Below are positions 29,307-46,727 of a stretch of 64,000 bases of DNA, piece by piece; the first letter of the stretch is position 1; each line of letters starts with the position of its first letter. The translations under genes were made by a program, and so were the position numbers. This DNA comes from Hyaloraphidium curvatum (lineage: Eukaryota > Monoblepharomycota > Hyaloraphidiomycetes > Hyaloraphidiales > Hyaloraphidiaceae), in assembly GCA_025558095.1 (NCBI GenBank), contig JAIVFI010000001.1:185001-249000 (forward strand), read 5' to 3'. The notes under the pieces were generated by a model. The model was not told the origin of the DNA and searched no databases. It saw only the letters and a program-made list of their open reading frames with translations.

Positions 29307-30870
29307 ATGTCCTCGGCGTACGAGCGCTACCAGGCGCAGCTCGCGGTGCTGAACGATGCGGAGCGCAAGCGGCGCGCGGAGGACGACCGCGCGCGGGCGG
29401 CGGCGGCGGACCGCGACGGCGCGATGGCGAAGGCGCTCGCCGACCTCGCGAAGCGGCGGGACGGCCTGCAGAACGCCGAGCGCGACCGCGCCGAGAAGGA
29501 GAAGGCCGAGAAGGAGCGCGCGCGCGTCGAGAGCGCCAAGCGGCGGCGCGAGGACCCGGAGGAGCCGCCGCGGAAGCGGCAGAACCTCTCGTTCGAGCAG
29601 CTGATGGCGCTGGCCGCGGAGGGCGCAGACGCCGCGCCGACGCTCAGCGCAGAGATCGTCGCTTCCAAAAAGGACGCCAAGCCGGAGGAGAAGGGGAAAT
29701 CGGAGGACAGGGACCGCAGGAATCGGGGCGCGGAGGGCTCGTCGTCGGACTCGGACTCGGGATCGCGCAGGTCGCGGCCCAAGCCGCCGCAGAAGAAGCC
29801 GCCGCCCGTGCACGAGTCGCGGCTCAACGGGAGCGCGGCGCCGGCGGCAAAGAGCCTGTTTGCGCCCAAGTCGGCCAGCGGGCTGCTGCGGCCCGCCTCG
29901 GCGCCCCCGTCGAGGTCGCCTTCCACCTCGTCGAGGCCACCATCGGTCTCGCCGCCGAGCCGCCCGCCCCCTGCGCAGCACAAGTCGGCGCCGACGGGAT
30001 CCACGAGCAAGAAGAGCCTGATGCTGGAACCCGGGGTGGAGCTGATCCTGGCGCAGACCGAGAAGCGCGACACCCGGACCGTGGCCGACATTATGGAGGA
30101 GAAGCTGGAGCTGAAGAGGCTGGAGAGGGACAGGGAGAAGCAGGGCGCGTCGCAGGGCCCCCCGTCGCCGCCCTCCGCGTCGCGCAGCGCCACGAGCCGC
30201 GCATCGTCGCGCGAGCCCGAGCGGCCCCCGCCGCGGCCGACGAAATCGGAGCCCGCGAAGTCGAAGAAGGACGATCCCCGCGCGTCGCCCGACCCGCGCA
30301 CCTCTTCGGGCCTCAAGCCGCCTTCCTCATCACGCTCTGCCCCCGCCCCCGCCCGCGGAACGACACCGATCCCGCCGGGCCTCAAGGAGGGCAACCGGCA
30401 CGAGCGCATCCTCCCCCCCAAACCCGCCCCCGCGCCGCCCCCGCCGGCGCCGGGCAACCGCCACGAGCGCCTCCCCCTCCCCCCCCGCGACCGCCCGCCG
30501 TCTTCCTCGGCCTCGGCGCCCCCCCGATCGGCTTCGGAGCGGGACCGCCGGCCGCCCCCGCAGGACGATTACCGCTCCATGCTGGACGACGTTCTGGGCG
30601 GGTACCGCAGCCGCTTCTACGGCGCAGGGCGGCACGAGTCGGACGACGACGGGTCGGACATGGAGGCGGGGGCCGACGAGATCCTGCGGGAGGAGAGGAG
30701 GGCGTGGGTACAACGTGCTGAGTGCGTCGGGATGCGCTGTTTGTGCTGATCGTTCCCGTGTGCGCAGGAGGAGCATCGCGATCAGGGAGGACATCGAGCA
30801 GGAGAGGTTGGAGAGGGAGATGGAACGCGCGGAGCGGGCCGAGAAGAAGGCGGCCAAGAGGAAGGGGTGA
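29307..30870 (+). CDS. SPT2: Spt2-like histone chaperone/chromatin protein
   Basis: Two-exon gene (29307-30703, 30768-30870), 499 aa. Spt2 proteins bind H3-H4 through a short C-terminal acidic/basic helix and act in transcription elongation. Evidence is the C-terminal signature: a DDYRSMLDDVLGGYRSRF segment, an acidic SDDDGSDMEAG stretch, then DEILREERRARSIAIREDIE and a Glu/Arg/Lys-rich tail ending KKAAKRKG, which the intron splits in the expected place. The rest is low complexity: an N-terminal coiled coil of Ala/Arg/Asp/Glu (about residues 10-90) with a basic KRRREDPEEPPRKRQ patch, and long Pro/Ser-rich linkers. Low-complexity charged proteins can mimic Spt2, so confidence is moderate. Confidence 0.7.
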
Positions 30871-36489
<5,619 letters not shown>

Positions 36490-36752
36490 AACGGGTAAGC
36501 GCAGATTCCCTGGATTAGTGGGCATCCACAAGGCAGATCGCCTCGATCTGCGGGCTGTATTTCCTCGACACTATATCTCTTTATCCCTAATGACGTGAAT
36601 CGTGCGTCGTGGAACTTGAACTTGGTTCGATTGGCGATTTGGGGCCCGCCACCTCCCGCCACGCGTGGCGGATTCGCGGGTCCCCCACCGGTTTCCGGCG
36701 AGAATCCGCGCGCAACGCAGCACCTCCGTGTCCTGCGAGCAGCTCAGCTCAG

Positions 36753-38264
36753 ATGTCCCCCTCGAATCCCGTCGCGTTCTCGCCGGAGGAATGGGCGGCA
36801 TTGTTCCCCGCGCGTGTGCCGGACGACGCGGGACTCGGCACCGCATCCGCGGACGGTCTCCCGTCGCCCTCGTTTCCCCACGCGTCCCTTTCCGCGAACG
36901 CGCTCGTCGAGGAGCTCCAGAGCTCGTCCCCGCTGCTCGCGGGCTTCGTGCGGGTCGAGCTGCTCCTGCTGCCGCTCGCGCCTTCGAGCGTCTTGCGGGC
37001 CGCCGCGGACTTCGTCGCACGGATGGCGCTGCTTCCTCTTCTCTGGGTCTTCAACGGCCGGGATCCGCAGTTCACGCAGAGGGGGCTTGCAGCAGGCACA
37101 GCCGCCGTCGTTGTCGCTGCGCTGGGCCCGCTCTTTGTACCGCTGTGGGCCTCCTATCGAAGCACATTCGCGCGGCCATCGCCGTCGGCGGGACAGGACA
37201 TGAGCTCGCACGCTTACGCGGTTGTTGCTCGTTGGCTCCAGCTGGCTCGCACGGCAGAGTTGCCGGATGGGTTGGGCGCGGCCGAGTCGCCTCTCGTTTC
37301 CCACGATTCGAAGGACCCTCTGTGCCCGTGCTCGAGACCGGAGTGCGCAGGAAACTTGCCACGAGCGGCTGGAATCTACCGCTTCGTGGAATCCACGTGG
37401 CGCATCCTCCTGACAGCGTTCTTGGTGGTTATCTCGTGGAATTGGACACTCCTGGTCACCTTCGCCTCTCAAACCTTTGCCACGCCCTACGGTATTGTGC
37501 TTGTGGTGCTCGCCCTCGCTGCCTACCTTGCATACCATCCGACACAAGTTCTCCTTCGTTCGCCCGCCAATCTTGCGACTTTGCAACTCTCCCTTCGTCT
37601 CCAGCGCCGCGGGATGTCGCTGGCGCTTTCATCTTTCCTCAGCCGATACCGATCCGCCCTCTTTGGACCCTCTCCCCCCGTTGCCGGCTTCCCCGGGGCC
37701 GCTCGGGAAGCCTACGTCGAGCTGGAAGCAGCATTCACCGCCGTCTGGCGGCGACGCCTCCCATTCCTTTCCTTCGGCGCCACGATGATCATGTCGATGA
37801 TTCCGACAACGCTGTTGGCGATCCTGATCGAAATCGCGGCAGGTTCTTGCGTTCCAGCGTATTTACTGGGTATCCTAGTGCTGGTTCTCTCGATGCTGAC
37901 AACGGACGTCGTCAACACGGCGGCCTCGAACGAACAGATCACCGACATCGCCGAGCTCTTTGCCGAGGCGCGCACGGCGGTCAGACGGATGATCGCGCGC
38001 GCAGAAACGGACCCCTCGTCGCTTGCGCCCTCGCCGGGCGGCGCCGAGCTGCTCGTGGGCCTGCGCGCGCACGAGGCGCTGCTGGCATCTTTTGCGGAGG
38101 ACGCGCCGAGGAGGTACAGGGGGAAGCTGCTGGGATTTGCTGTGGATGCGGGAGTTGCAAGGACGATGGCCGTGACTTTGGTCACTGTTGTCGTCACTCT
38201 TTGGTCGATCCTGCGGGCGTCGGGCGTGTATGTGACGCTGCAGACCGTGTGCCCGACGGCATGA
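36753..38264 (+). CDS. Unknown polytopic membrane protein
   Basis: Intronless 503 aa if started at the ATG at 36753 (MSPSNPVAFSPEEW), the first in a frame open further upstream. Hydrophobic segments: two near residues 85-130 (LLLLPLAPSSVLRAAADF ... AGTAAVVVAALGPLFVPL), two at about 215-260 (WRILLTAFLVVISWNWTLLV and IVLVVLALAAYLAY), two at about 345-385 (GATMIMSMIPTTLLAILIEI, AYLLGILVLVLSML) and a C-terminal one (AVTLVTVVVTLWSIL). A cysteine-containing loop (PLCPCSRPECAG) precedes segment 3. The stretch after segment 6 (NEQITDIAELFAEARTAVRR) looks like a cytosolic helix. No family recognised. Confidence 0.55.
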   Translation: MSPSNPVAFSPEEWAALFPARVPDDAGLGTASADGLPSPSFPHASLSANALVEELQSSSPLLAGFVRVELLLLPLAPSSVLRAAADFVARMALLPLLWVFNGRDPQFTQRGLAAGTAAVVVAALGPLFVPLWASYRSTFARPSPSAGQDMSSHAYAVVARWLQLARTAELPDGLGAAESPLVSHDSKDPLCPCSRPECAGNLPRAAGIYRFVESTWRILLTAFLVVISWNWTLLVTFASQTFATPYGIVLVVLALAAYLAYHPTQVLLRSPANLATLQLSLRLQRRGMSLALSSFLSRYRSALFGPSPPVAGFPGAAREAYVELEAAFTAVWRRRLPFLSFGATMIMSMIPTTLLAILIEIAAGSCVPAYLLGILVLVLSMLTTDVVNTAASNEQITDIAELFAEARTAVRRMIARAETDPSSLAPSPGGAELLVGLRAHEALLASFAEDAPRRYRGKLLGFAVDAGVARTMAVTLVTVVVTLWSILRASGVYVTLQTVCPTA

Positions 38265-38294
38265 ATCGGGGAATAGCATTCTTGAAGACATCTA

Positions 38295-39305
38295 TTAGAA
38301 CCTGGTGTTGTGCTGAAGGAAACGGCGCTCCGAGTCCCTGGTGACCCAGCTCCAGACCTGAATCTCAAGCTCGTGCTCCTTAAGCTCCGAAGGCGACATG
38401 TTTAAGTAGGGCACGAGCTCTTCAATCTGCACTTTCAGACCAGGTTTGGACCTGAGGACAGCATCTAGCCCTGCCGCGCCCCATTGCACCAGCGAAGCCC
38501 CGCATCCCATGCCCATGACAGAGAGACGCTCCAAGTTTGGAGGGAGGCCGTCGCAGATCAGATCGAAGGAGTCCACCATGTTCAGTTGCAGGTCGACGAC
38601 CGAGGGTAGGTTGACTATCGCACCCCAGGTTTGCTCCGATACGAGCAGCGTCCAGCTCGAAAGCTATGGGGTCAGGTTCGGGCCGAGGAATGCGATCGCG
38701 TCGAACTGGTCTGCCTCCTCGTCAAGGCACTCGTTGATGGTGTCCACTTCCACGTCGAGCTCCTCCAGCATCGGAGCATTGGAGAGTATGCTTCGGAGTT
38801 CCTCCACCCTGCTTTCCACCCAGTGACCGACGTATCGTACCCTACGCAAGCACGGAAAATCGAAGCCAAGCGGCTTGCTGTTCAATTCTAGCGCGAAGTG
38901 CAAGGTTCCGATGCTGATGTCGAGTTCGACCAAGGTGCGAGGCAATTTCCCCAGAACGTTTTCCAGCTCGTCTTGGCGGATCAGCAGTATCACTTCCAGC
39001 TTGGCGGATTCGAGCCTTGGTGCGCTTGCTAGGACGCGCAAACAGGCGTCGTCGAGCCTCGTCATTATGCGAATGCCACCGAAGTCGACATGCCGGATGT
39101 ACCGCAGCCAGTCGTTGTCCCGCCACAGCTTCTCCCGGCGCTCAGTCTGGGTCCGGCCTTCGAAGCGGGAGAAAACAAGTGGGACGAGGAGCTCCAGAGT
39201 CGCGCGCGATGCCTGAGCGAAAGCTAGCTGGGACCGCCGAGGGAGGAGACAGGCAATCTTGTAGAGGATTTCCATGGGCAGCACGGGGGCCCCGGAGGGC
39301 TTCAT
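38295..39305 (-). pseudogene. F-box-like/LRR-like protein with in-frame stop
   Basis: Reads from the ATG at 39305. The N-terminus (VLPMEILYKIACLLPRRSQL followed by AFAQASRATLELLVP) fits a degenerate F-box, and the body has irregular leucine-rich segments (LASAPRLESAKLEV, LPRTLVELDISIG, LRSILSNAPMLEELDVEV). A TAG at 38664-38666 stops it after GPNLTP, yet the same frame continues with the same character (LSSWTLLVSEQTW ... LPSVVDLQLNMVDSF ... LPPNLERLSVMGMG) to a TAA at 38295-38297. No phase-compatible GT-AG intron removes the stop. I call it a probable pseudogene of a ~335 aa protein; sequencing error or a polymorphic stop is possible. A truncated product of about 213 aa could still be made. 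Confidence 0.6.
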
Positions 39306-39383
39306 TGGTGTGTGGTCGCAGGCGTGCGGTGACTAAGCGATTTCGAAGTCTGCATCTGAACAACTGGTAGTCCATGTCACTAT

Positions 39384-41181
39384 CTACATCTTCGAGTTCC
39401 ACGCCTTGCCTCTCCCGCGCATGATCCTCACCGCGACGAAGAATGTCACACCCACGGTCAGCAGCGCCGACGTATAGAAAATCAGCGGCAAAAAGTTCGA
39501 CGTCTTTGTCCCGTCCGGATTCACCGTCGTGTTGCTGTCAATCATAACGCCGCCCAGCGGCCCCGAGACGAGCGCCGGGAACGGGTAGGTCCAGAAGAAC
39601 ATCCCCAGCCGCGTGGCGAGGCCCTCGATGCCGTAGATGGACGCGATCGACGTCGGGATGAGCGACACGAAGCCGCCGCCCGAGAGCCCGAACGCGACGG
39701 CGAACGCCACCATGACCCCGTACGAGCCGGGCGCGGCGACGACGCCCGAAAGCGGCCAGAGGATCCAGCAGCTCAGCACGCCGCCGAACATGCTCGAGAG
39801 CAGCGCGTCTGCCGAACGGGTGAGCTACAGCTGGGGACAGGACGACGGGGAGACCCACTGAGGGCGCCGAAATAGTCGGCGCACAGGCCCAGCGCGATGC
39901 GGCCAAAGGCCGAGGCGCCGTTGAGGATGCCGACGAGGAGGGCGCCCTGCGAGGCGGTGTAGCCCTCGCCAGCGGCGAAGGGGGAGATGAAGAACCACGG
40001 GTTCATCATGACCTGCGAAAGCTGGGTCAGCAAGGGGACCAAGGACGCCAGATTGCGGCCCATCGACCCACCATGACCCACACGAACGCACCGGTAAACA
40101 TGAGCGAGAACGTGGCGTCCTTGAAGTAATCAAAGTGGAAGAACGTCCTGTCCGCGTCCTTCTTCTTCTCCGCGCCCGCCTTGCTTTTGCCGAAGCGGAA
40201 CCCGAACGGCCAGCATCCCCCCGGCTCCTGCGGCTTGAGCCGCGACCGCATCACGGGGGACAGCAGCACGACCACCGTCCCCGGGATGATCCCCAGCACG
40301 CGCAGCGCCCACCTCCACCCGATAGTGTCGATCATCAATTGGGTGAGCGGGCCGATGGCGAACCCTCCCAGTCCGGTGCCTGCCACGGCGATGCCGACGG
40401 CGAGTCCCCTTCGCTTGCGGAACCACGTGCCCGGCGCGCCCACCACCGGCGGGAACGCGCAGCTCATCCCCGTGCCGTACAAGACGCCCTGCAAGAGCGC
40501 CAGGCCCGCCAGCCCCGCGGACTGCCCCAGCGCGCCCGTGACGAACGAGGCGCCGAGCAGCCCGGCGACCATCAATGCCGAGCCGACGAGCATCATCCCC
40601 GCGTAGGACCACCGGTCGGCGAGGCGCCCCGTGACGGGGGAGAAGAAGAAGAGGGAAAAGTTCTGCAGCGAGCCGATCAGGCTGCACAGGGTCTGCGAGG
40701 CGGTGCCGCCGGGGGTCTCGGGCGGCGGCCAGACCGGGGAAAAGACGTCGTGCGTGGTGTAATACCGCTGGAACACGCCGTAGGACCAATTCGTGCCGAA
40801 CATGGCGAAGTGGCAGGCGAACGAGGCGGCGACGATGACCCAGCCGTAGGGGACGTCGGGGTCGGGGATCGGGGGGCCGGCAGGGGCGGCAGGCACGGCG
40901 GCGTCGGCTTTCTGGGCCGGGGGAGGTTCGTGGGGCTGGGTCGGCGCGTCGTCCTCGACGAAGGTGTCGGCGTCGGCGTCGAGCGGCACGGCCTGTTTCT
41001 CAAGGTCCTTTCCGCTGGTGGGCGCCGGCAGGTCCTTTCCCTCCGCGCCGACCGGCTTCTCCGCGTCCTTTCCGTCGGCCAGAATCGGTTCAGCCGAAAT
41101 GCCCCGCATTCCCGTGTCGACGGCCGCGTTGGGCGCCGCTGGGGTTGCCTCGCCGCCGGGGTGGCCTTCCGCGGGAGACAT
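39384..41181 (-). CDS. MFS transporter, monocarboxylate porter-like
   Basis: Plasma or organelle membrane carrier of the major facilitator superfamily, closest in pattern to the monocarboxylate porter (MCT/SLC16, fungal Mch) family. Exons 41181-40072, 40012-39859 and 39808-39384 give 562 aa. A ~115-residue hydrophilic N-terminal tail precedes TM1, which begins with the family motif DVPYGWVIVAASFACHFAMF. Also SPVTGRLADRWSYAGMMLVG (loop 2-3 motif), GTGMSCAFPPVVGAPGTWF, RKRRGLAVGIAVAGTGLGG, GWRWALRVLGI and ILNGASAFGRIALGLCADYF in the second half. About 12 helices are expected and the spacing fits. Substrate cannot be told. It is divergent from MED13 with 521 bp between. Confidence 0.88.
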
Positions 41182-41702
41182 GCCTGGCGGGCGGATGCCG
41201 CGCTCTCTCGCCCCGGTTCCGCGTTGGAGTGGGAAAGCGGCACGTCAGGAGCCGGTGGGAAATGTTCCGCGCGTGTCGGAGCGGTGGAGGCCGTGCAGGA
41301 GGGAAGCGCGCGGATTGCGGATTGCCGCGAGTTTGCCCCACGGCGCGGGCGGCGCCTGAGGCGTCTCGAGAACGGAAGGCGGCCGGATGCGCGATTGAAT
41401 GTTCTCGCATCTATCTGCACATCATCCAGCATGATGGATTCGAAGATGACGGCCCGGCCGGATGGGTTGGGGGTGGCCGTAGCGCCTGAACTGGCCAACG
41501 GACGACTTCCGACCGGACCGACAGCGGCCATCACCCGGGGACGGGCCAGCCAGCAAATCCATCAGCGCTGATTTTTTCTTGCAGCGCTTTATTCGAGAAA
41601 GAATCGGCAGGCAGTCCGGGGTGGGGTGGGGAGCTAGCTTGATTGATTGAGTTTGGCCGGCCGGCCCGGATCACATCCCAGAGTCCCCCCGATGTTCCCC
41701 CC
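41182..41702. other. Divergent promoter region, MFS transporter and MED13
   Basis: 521 bp between two outward-facing start codons. It contains GATTGATTGA and TTTGGCCGGCCGG-like stretches just upstream of MED13 but no TATA box I can identify. No gene supported. Confidence 0.4.
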
Positions 41703-44700
41703 ATGAGCGGCGCGTGGCCGCCGTGGGCCCGCCGGCGTCTGGACGAGCGCAGCGACACGAATGCGTTCCTCATCGTGGGTGGCTGGCTGGCTGCCCGGCG
41801 GGGTGTGCTGACTGACCCGTGCCCCCCGCTGCCCCCCCGCTGCCGGCCCCTCTCCTCCCGCCCCCGCCACGCCCCGCCACCTGGCTGGCTGCCGACGGCT
41901 GGCTGGTGACAGGCCAACGTGGCTGCGGCGCCGTTCCGGCGGCTGGCGGGCCACGTGGCGCCGGGGGCCGCGCGCGCCGCCGCCGACGCGCTGTCCGCCG
42001 CCGGCCTGCCCGCCGCGTGGCGCCCCGCCGACGGCGCGCGCTTCGGCCGCCCCGCCTTGGTTGCTGAGAGCCCCGCCGCGTCGTCGACGCGCACCGCCGC
42101 CGTGTCGCCCGAGGCGTGGCACGACGCGCTGACGCCCGGCACCGCAAACACGCCGCACACGCTGCCCGCGACCCCCGGGCCGTCACACCAACAACCAAAC
42201 AACGTGCAAACAACCGCGTCAACAACGCAACACGGGGCCGCCGGGGGGCTGCTCGCCGGGGGGCTGGCGGCGGGGCACCCCGGACCGGCAGACCACCCGT
42301 CGCCCGCGCACCCCATACATCCCGCCCTCCCCTCGGGCGACGGGCTGATCGAGCTGTGGCTATTCCCTTTGCCCTCCTCCCCGCCCCCGCCCCCGCACCT
42401 GCTGCTCGGCTTCTCCGACGTCGAGGCCGGCCTCGTCTCGTCCTCGACGCCCCGCGACTCGCCGCCCGCCGCGCTCTTCCGCGCCGCCCTCGCCCGCGCC
42501 CTCGCGCGCCCGCCCATCCGCCGCCTGGGCGCAGCCTTCCTGCTGCCGGCGCCAAACACCGTCGGCGGCGACCCGCTGTGGGCGGAATGGGACGCCTCGG
42601 CGAGCATCGAGGGCGGCGTGTGGCTGCACTCGGCGCCCGCGGGGCGGAGGTGGCGGCCCCTGCGCCCTTCCGATCTTCGGACGACCGTCAGCGGATCGCG
42701 GGCCGGTGTTCCCCCCCCCGAGGTCGCGATCGCGCCCACCGGAACCCGCGCCCTCCTCGACCCCTCCCCTTCTTCGGCCCCCCCGCACGCCGTCTTCCTC
42801 GCGGACTGGACCGCCGCCTTCGGCCCCCCACCTGCCCCACCCCCGGGCCTCCCTCCCACCGTCCGCGTCATCCTGCACCCGTCGGGCGCCCGCGCGCGCG
42901 TGCCCTCCTCGTGCGTGCTCGTGCGCGCCCCCGGGTCCGCGGACGCGGGGGAGGCGGTGCCCGGGGTACGGTTTTCGATGGTGCCCGGCGGACAGGACGG
43001 GGATCCGGGGAGGTGGTTCCGACCGTGCGGGGCGGGGGAGGAGATCGCGTTCGCGGCGAGGGGGCCGCGGTTCGACAAGCCCGCCGAGGCACCGGGCGAA
43101 GGGAAGAAGGGGGAAGTGGGGCGCGGAACGGCCGCGTTGGCAAAGACGGGCGAGTTTTTCGAGCCGGCGGGGGCGACCGCGCCCGAGGACGCCCAGGCCG
43201 ATCTCGCCGCGCCCCCGTCGGTGCCCGCCAAGCGCCCGCGCTCGCCGTCCCCCGAGGACGATTTCGGCGGGTTCGGCGCGCGCCGCGAGGACGCCGACCT
43301 CGAGCTGGAGATGGTGGGGGACGACGAGTTTGACTTTTTCGAGGCGCGGCCGGCGCCCAAGCGGGTGCCGACGCCCGCGAGCAGGCCGCCGAGCGCGCCG
43401 GCGAGGCAGGCGACGCCCGCGGTCGCTGCCGCAGCGAGGGCGGAGCCTGAAGTGGCCCCGCCCGTGCAGCAGGAGCTGCCTGCGCCTGCGGCCGCGTCGC
43501 CTCCACCATTCCCGACGGATGCGGACCCTACCCCGGCTCCGGAACCGGCGCCGCCCCCCGACCTCCCCTCCCAACCCTCCCCCCTCCCCCCGCAACCGCC
43601 GCCGCGCATCCCCCTCCCCATCCCACCGTCCGCCCTCCCCCCGCTCCCGACCACCCCCTCGGACCCGCTCCTCCCGGCGCCCTACGCCCCCGTCGCCATC
43701 CCCCCGGCGCTCGTCGTGGCCCCCTACGCGGAACGGTGGCGGTACTCCCGCGCCGCCGCCGCTCAGGGCGGGAAGGACGAGCGCACGGTGGAGTACCGCG
43801 TGTTCGCGTTCGGCGCCGGTGCTGCCGCGCGGGAGGAGGACGAGGGCGAGCGGGAGGTCGGCGGGGGCGCGCTGCTGCTCCCCGACGGGCATCTGGAAGG
43901 GATACATCCCGAGTTGCAGGCGCAGGTGCAGGTGCAGAGGGTGGCGGGGCAGGCGGCCGCGGTGTTTCTGGAGCAGCTCGCGCACCCGCTTTCGTCCTAC
44001 GCGCCGCCCGTGCCGCGCGTCGGGGAGGGAAACGAGGCGCGGCCCGAGGCGGGCGGCTGGGCGGCGTGGGCGAGGGCGGCGGAGGGGGTGGGCGGGCTGG
44101 CGGTTGGGCTGGGGGTGTTTCTCGGTGGGTGACTGGTGCTCCTGACGTGGGACGGGGAACCGACGTGCTGACTGGCTGTGTACAGAATCGGACGGCGCGC
44201 GCAGGGAAAAGTCGCGGATCGTGCGGCGCTCGGCCAAGAAGCGGGACCAGCCCGTGCAGCCCCTCGACCCGCCCGAACTGCTCGCCTCGCGCCCCGCCGA
44301 CCCCCCCTCGGTCGCGCGGTGGGAGCTCGCGGGGCTCGGCCCTCGTGCCGGCCCGAAGCGCGCACGGTGGCTCGCCGTTTGCCCTTCGGGCCTCGCTGCC
44401 GCTGCCGGCAGGTGGATGGGCGAGGTGGCGGCGCTGTGGAGCTGCGGCGGGATGGGCGAGCACCTGCCCGCCGCCTTACCGTTCGCCCCGGACGGGGTTG
44501 TGGTCGCGCCCGCGATGGACGGTGAGGGGGCGGCGGGGGCGGCCAAGGGGATGGCGGCGGCGATGGAGCGTCTGGGGGCGGCGCTGGCCCGCGCGGCGGG
44601 GGAGTCGCCGCCGGCCGCGGACGGGCCGTTCCCCGGGGGTGCGGCGGGGGCGCAGGTGGTTGTCTACGCGTTCGAGCCGGTGGGCGACGCGGCGGGGCTG

Positions 44701-46298
44701 GCGGCCATGTGCGCGGCGTTCGCGTCGCGCGTGCTGGCGCCGCTGGCGGCTGCGGCGGGGTGGGGGCCCGCCGAGGCGGCGGCGCGGGTGGTGCTGCACG
44801 CCGTGCCGGCGCGCATGTTGGCGCGGGCGGCGCTCGGCTTCTCGCTGCCGCCGCGGGAGGCGGCCTTCGACATGGCGCTGGGGACCTACGAGCGGCTGCG
44901 CCGCCCCGTGCGGCGCGGGCCGGCGGGTGGCGACGACGCCAACTTCTACGCCGCCCGCGCGCCGGCCGTGGTGCTGGGCAACCGCCCGCGGACGCCGCTG
45001 TTTTCCGCCTCGCGCGCGGCGCGGAGGGAGGCCCCTGCGAGCCCGCTCGAGCCGGACCGCGCGGTGCACCTGGGCTACGCCGTGCTGCCCGGGCGCGGGG
45101 CCGCCGTGGGGATGCTCGCGGACGCGTTCGGCGAGATGGCGGAGCCGTTTGCCGTGTGGGCGCCGGCGGAGGAGCTGGCGGGCCATGCGGAGCACGAGGT
45201 GCTGGCGGGCAAGGTGTGGGCCGAGGCGCTGTCGAGGCTCGGTGCCGGGGCGGGGTTCGCGTGGAGGGTCGTGGTGTGCGCGGTAGGGCCTCTGGGAGCC
45301 GAGGAAGTGCTCCGTGGGTGTTTCGTCGATGTGTCGGATTCGGCGCGCGCGGTGCTCACCCCTTTGCGGCAGACTGGAACGATACCATCGCTCCTTGCAT
45401 CCGGACGTGGGAGCAGGACCTGCACAACCCCTGGAGCCCCTCCCACATCCTCGACGAGCAGCCGCGGTTCCCTCCCCTTCAGGACGCCGTGGAGCGCGCC
45501 AACGCCCTGGCCGTCTACCGCAGCATCAACAGCGTCTCGCTGGTTTCCCTCGATCCCCGGCCCGCGCTGCGCGTGTTCCCGCAGCTCGCGCGCGAGCCCG
45601 ATGTCGCGGCGGGGCAGCACCCTTCGACGCCGCCGTCGGCCGTGGACCTGGAGGAGACGCCGCCGGCGACGCCGCACGGGAGGCTTGCTGCGGCGGTCGA
45701 CGCGGTGGCGTCGGACGACGGCGTGGGGTCGGGCATGGAGCAGGTACACGCGCTCATGTGTGTCGGCCGGCGGGTGCCGCCAGACCAACGTGCGGGGGCG
45801 GATCCGGCGCCGGCGCTCGCGACAGGGTGGCTCGTGAGGGTGCCGGGGCCGCAGTTGGAGATGGCGGGGCAGACGACCCAGACCGTGCGGGTGGGTCGGG
45901 TGTTTCGGGCGCCCAAGGCACGTTGGCTGACCCGCATTTCGCGGCAGGTGGACCTCTACTCGCACGCCTCGAACCTCGCCGTCGACGCTGTCGGCACCTG
46001 CTTCCCTGGCTGGCTGCCGCAGCCGGCGGCCGCCAAGCCGGCAGGTCCCGCGGGCGACCACGACGGGGCGGGCTCGGCGCCGGCCCCGAGCCACACGGCT
46101 GTGCTTCGGGACGTCCTGCGGCAGTTCAACGCCCTGCGGTTCCTGGATCCCCGGTCCTTCCGGCCAGCCCCAGTCGTCGGGCGCTCGCTGGGCACGCCGA
46201 GGGCCGGGCGCGAGGACCTGCTGCCGTTCCATCTGAGGGCCGTGGAGCGACTGCGCTGGGGCGTGGAGCAGCTTCCGGCCGACGCGTTCGGGACGTAG
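41703..46298 (+). CDS. MED13: Mediator complex subunit 13 (MED13/Srb9)
   Basis: Large subunit of the CDK8 kinase module of Mediator. Exons 41703-41774, 41913-44124, 44186-45313 and 45373-46298 give 1445 aa; phases all agree. The N-terminus DTNAFLI fits the MED13 start, and GLIELWLFPLP matches the conserved ELWIF block. A long Pro/Ala-rich linker contains the acidic aromatic patch DDEFDFFE, typical of MED13. The MID/PIWI-like half has QPLDPPELLASRP, ARWLAVCPSGL, VVYAFEPVGD, VHLGYAVLPG and FAWRVVVCAVGPLG. The C-terminus shows ALATGWLVRVPG, DVLRQFNALRFLDP and LLPFHLRAVERLRW, matching the end of the family. Codon use is extremely GC-rich. The first intron (138 bp) is long for this window and its donor was chosen partly on the GTGGGT pattern. 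Confidence 0.85.
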
Positions 46299-46645
46299 AG
46301 TTGCTGATGGACTGTGCGGGTGCCGCTCGGGCCGTACCGCGTACGAGCGGGGAGCGGCGAGCGCTTCATTCAAACGTCCTATTCGAGGTGCATTTTTGGT
46401 GAGGTGGCGGCTGCGGTGCTGCTCTTCTTTTGGATGACGGAAATCGCGATCCACTTGGCTTGTAGGCTTGGGTTGGTCGATTGGGGTAAGAAGGCGGTTC
46501 CAGTCCCCAGAAGAGTTCTAGAAAAGTCCAGTAAATGCGGCGAGCGAAGGGGAGTGGCGATGGACGGCGGGGAAGCAGTTGCGAAGGTACAGGACGTTTT
46601 AACTTCTATTTCTATCGACTTCAACTAGGGCGAGTCGGCTAAGGG

Positions 46646-46672
46646 CGACTGCGCAGCAGTGCTGCGCAGTCG
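46646..46672. repeat. Perfect inverted repeat, 13-bp arms
   Basis: CGACTGCGCAGCA, one G, then TGCTGCGCAGTCG: exact inverted arms around a single base, about 55 bp upstream of a TATA-type box. It could be a regulator-binding palindrome or form a tight hairpin or cruciform. Confidence 0.9.
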
Positions 46673-46675
46673 GGA

Positions 46676-46715
46676 CGGCGTCGCAACGGCGTCGCAACGG
46701 CGTCGACGGCGTCGA
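46676..46715 (+). repeat. Short tandem repeats CGGCGTCG(CA)A
   Basis: Two copies of the 11-mer CGGCGTCGCAA (46676-46686, 46687-46697) followed by two copies of the 9-mer CGGCGTCGA (46698-46706, 46707-46715). They lie between the inverted repeat and the TATA-type box. Confidence 0.9.
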
Positions 46716-46727
46716 CTCCGCCCTGCC

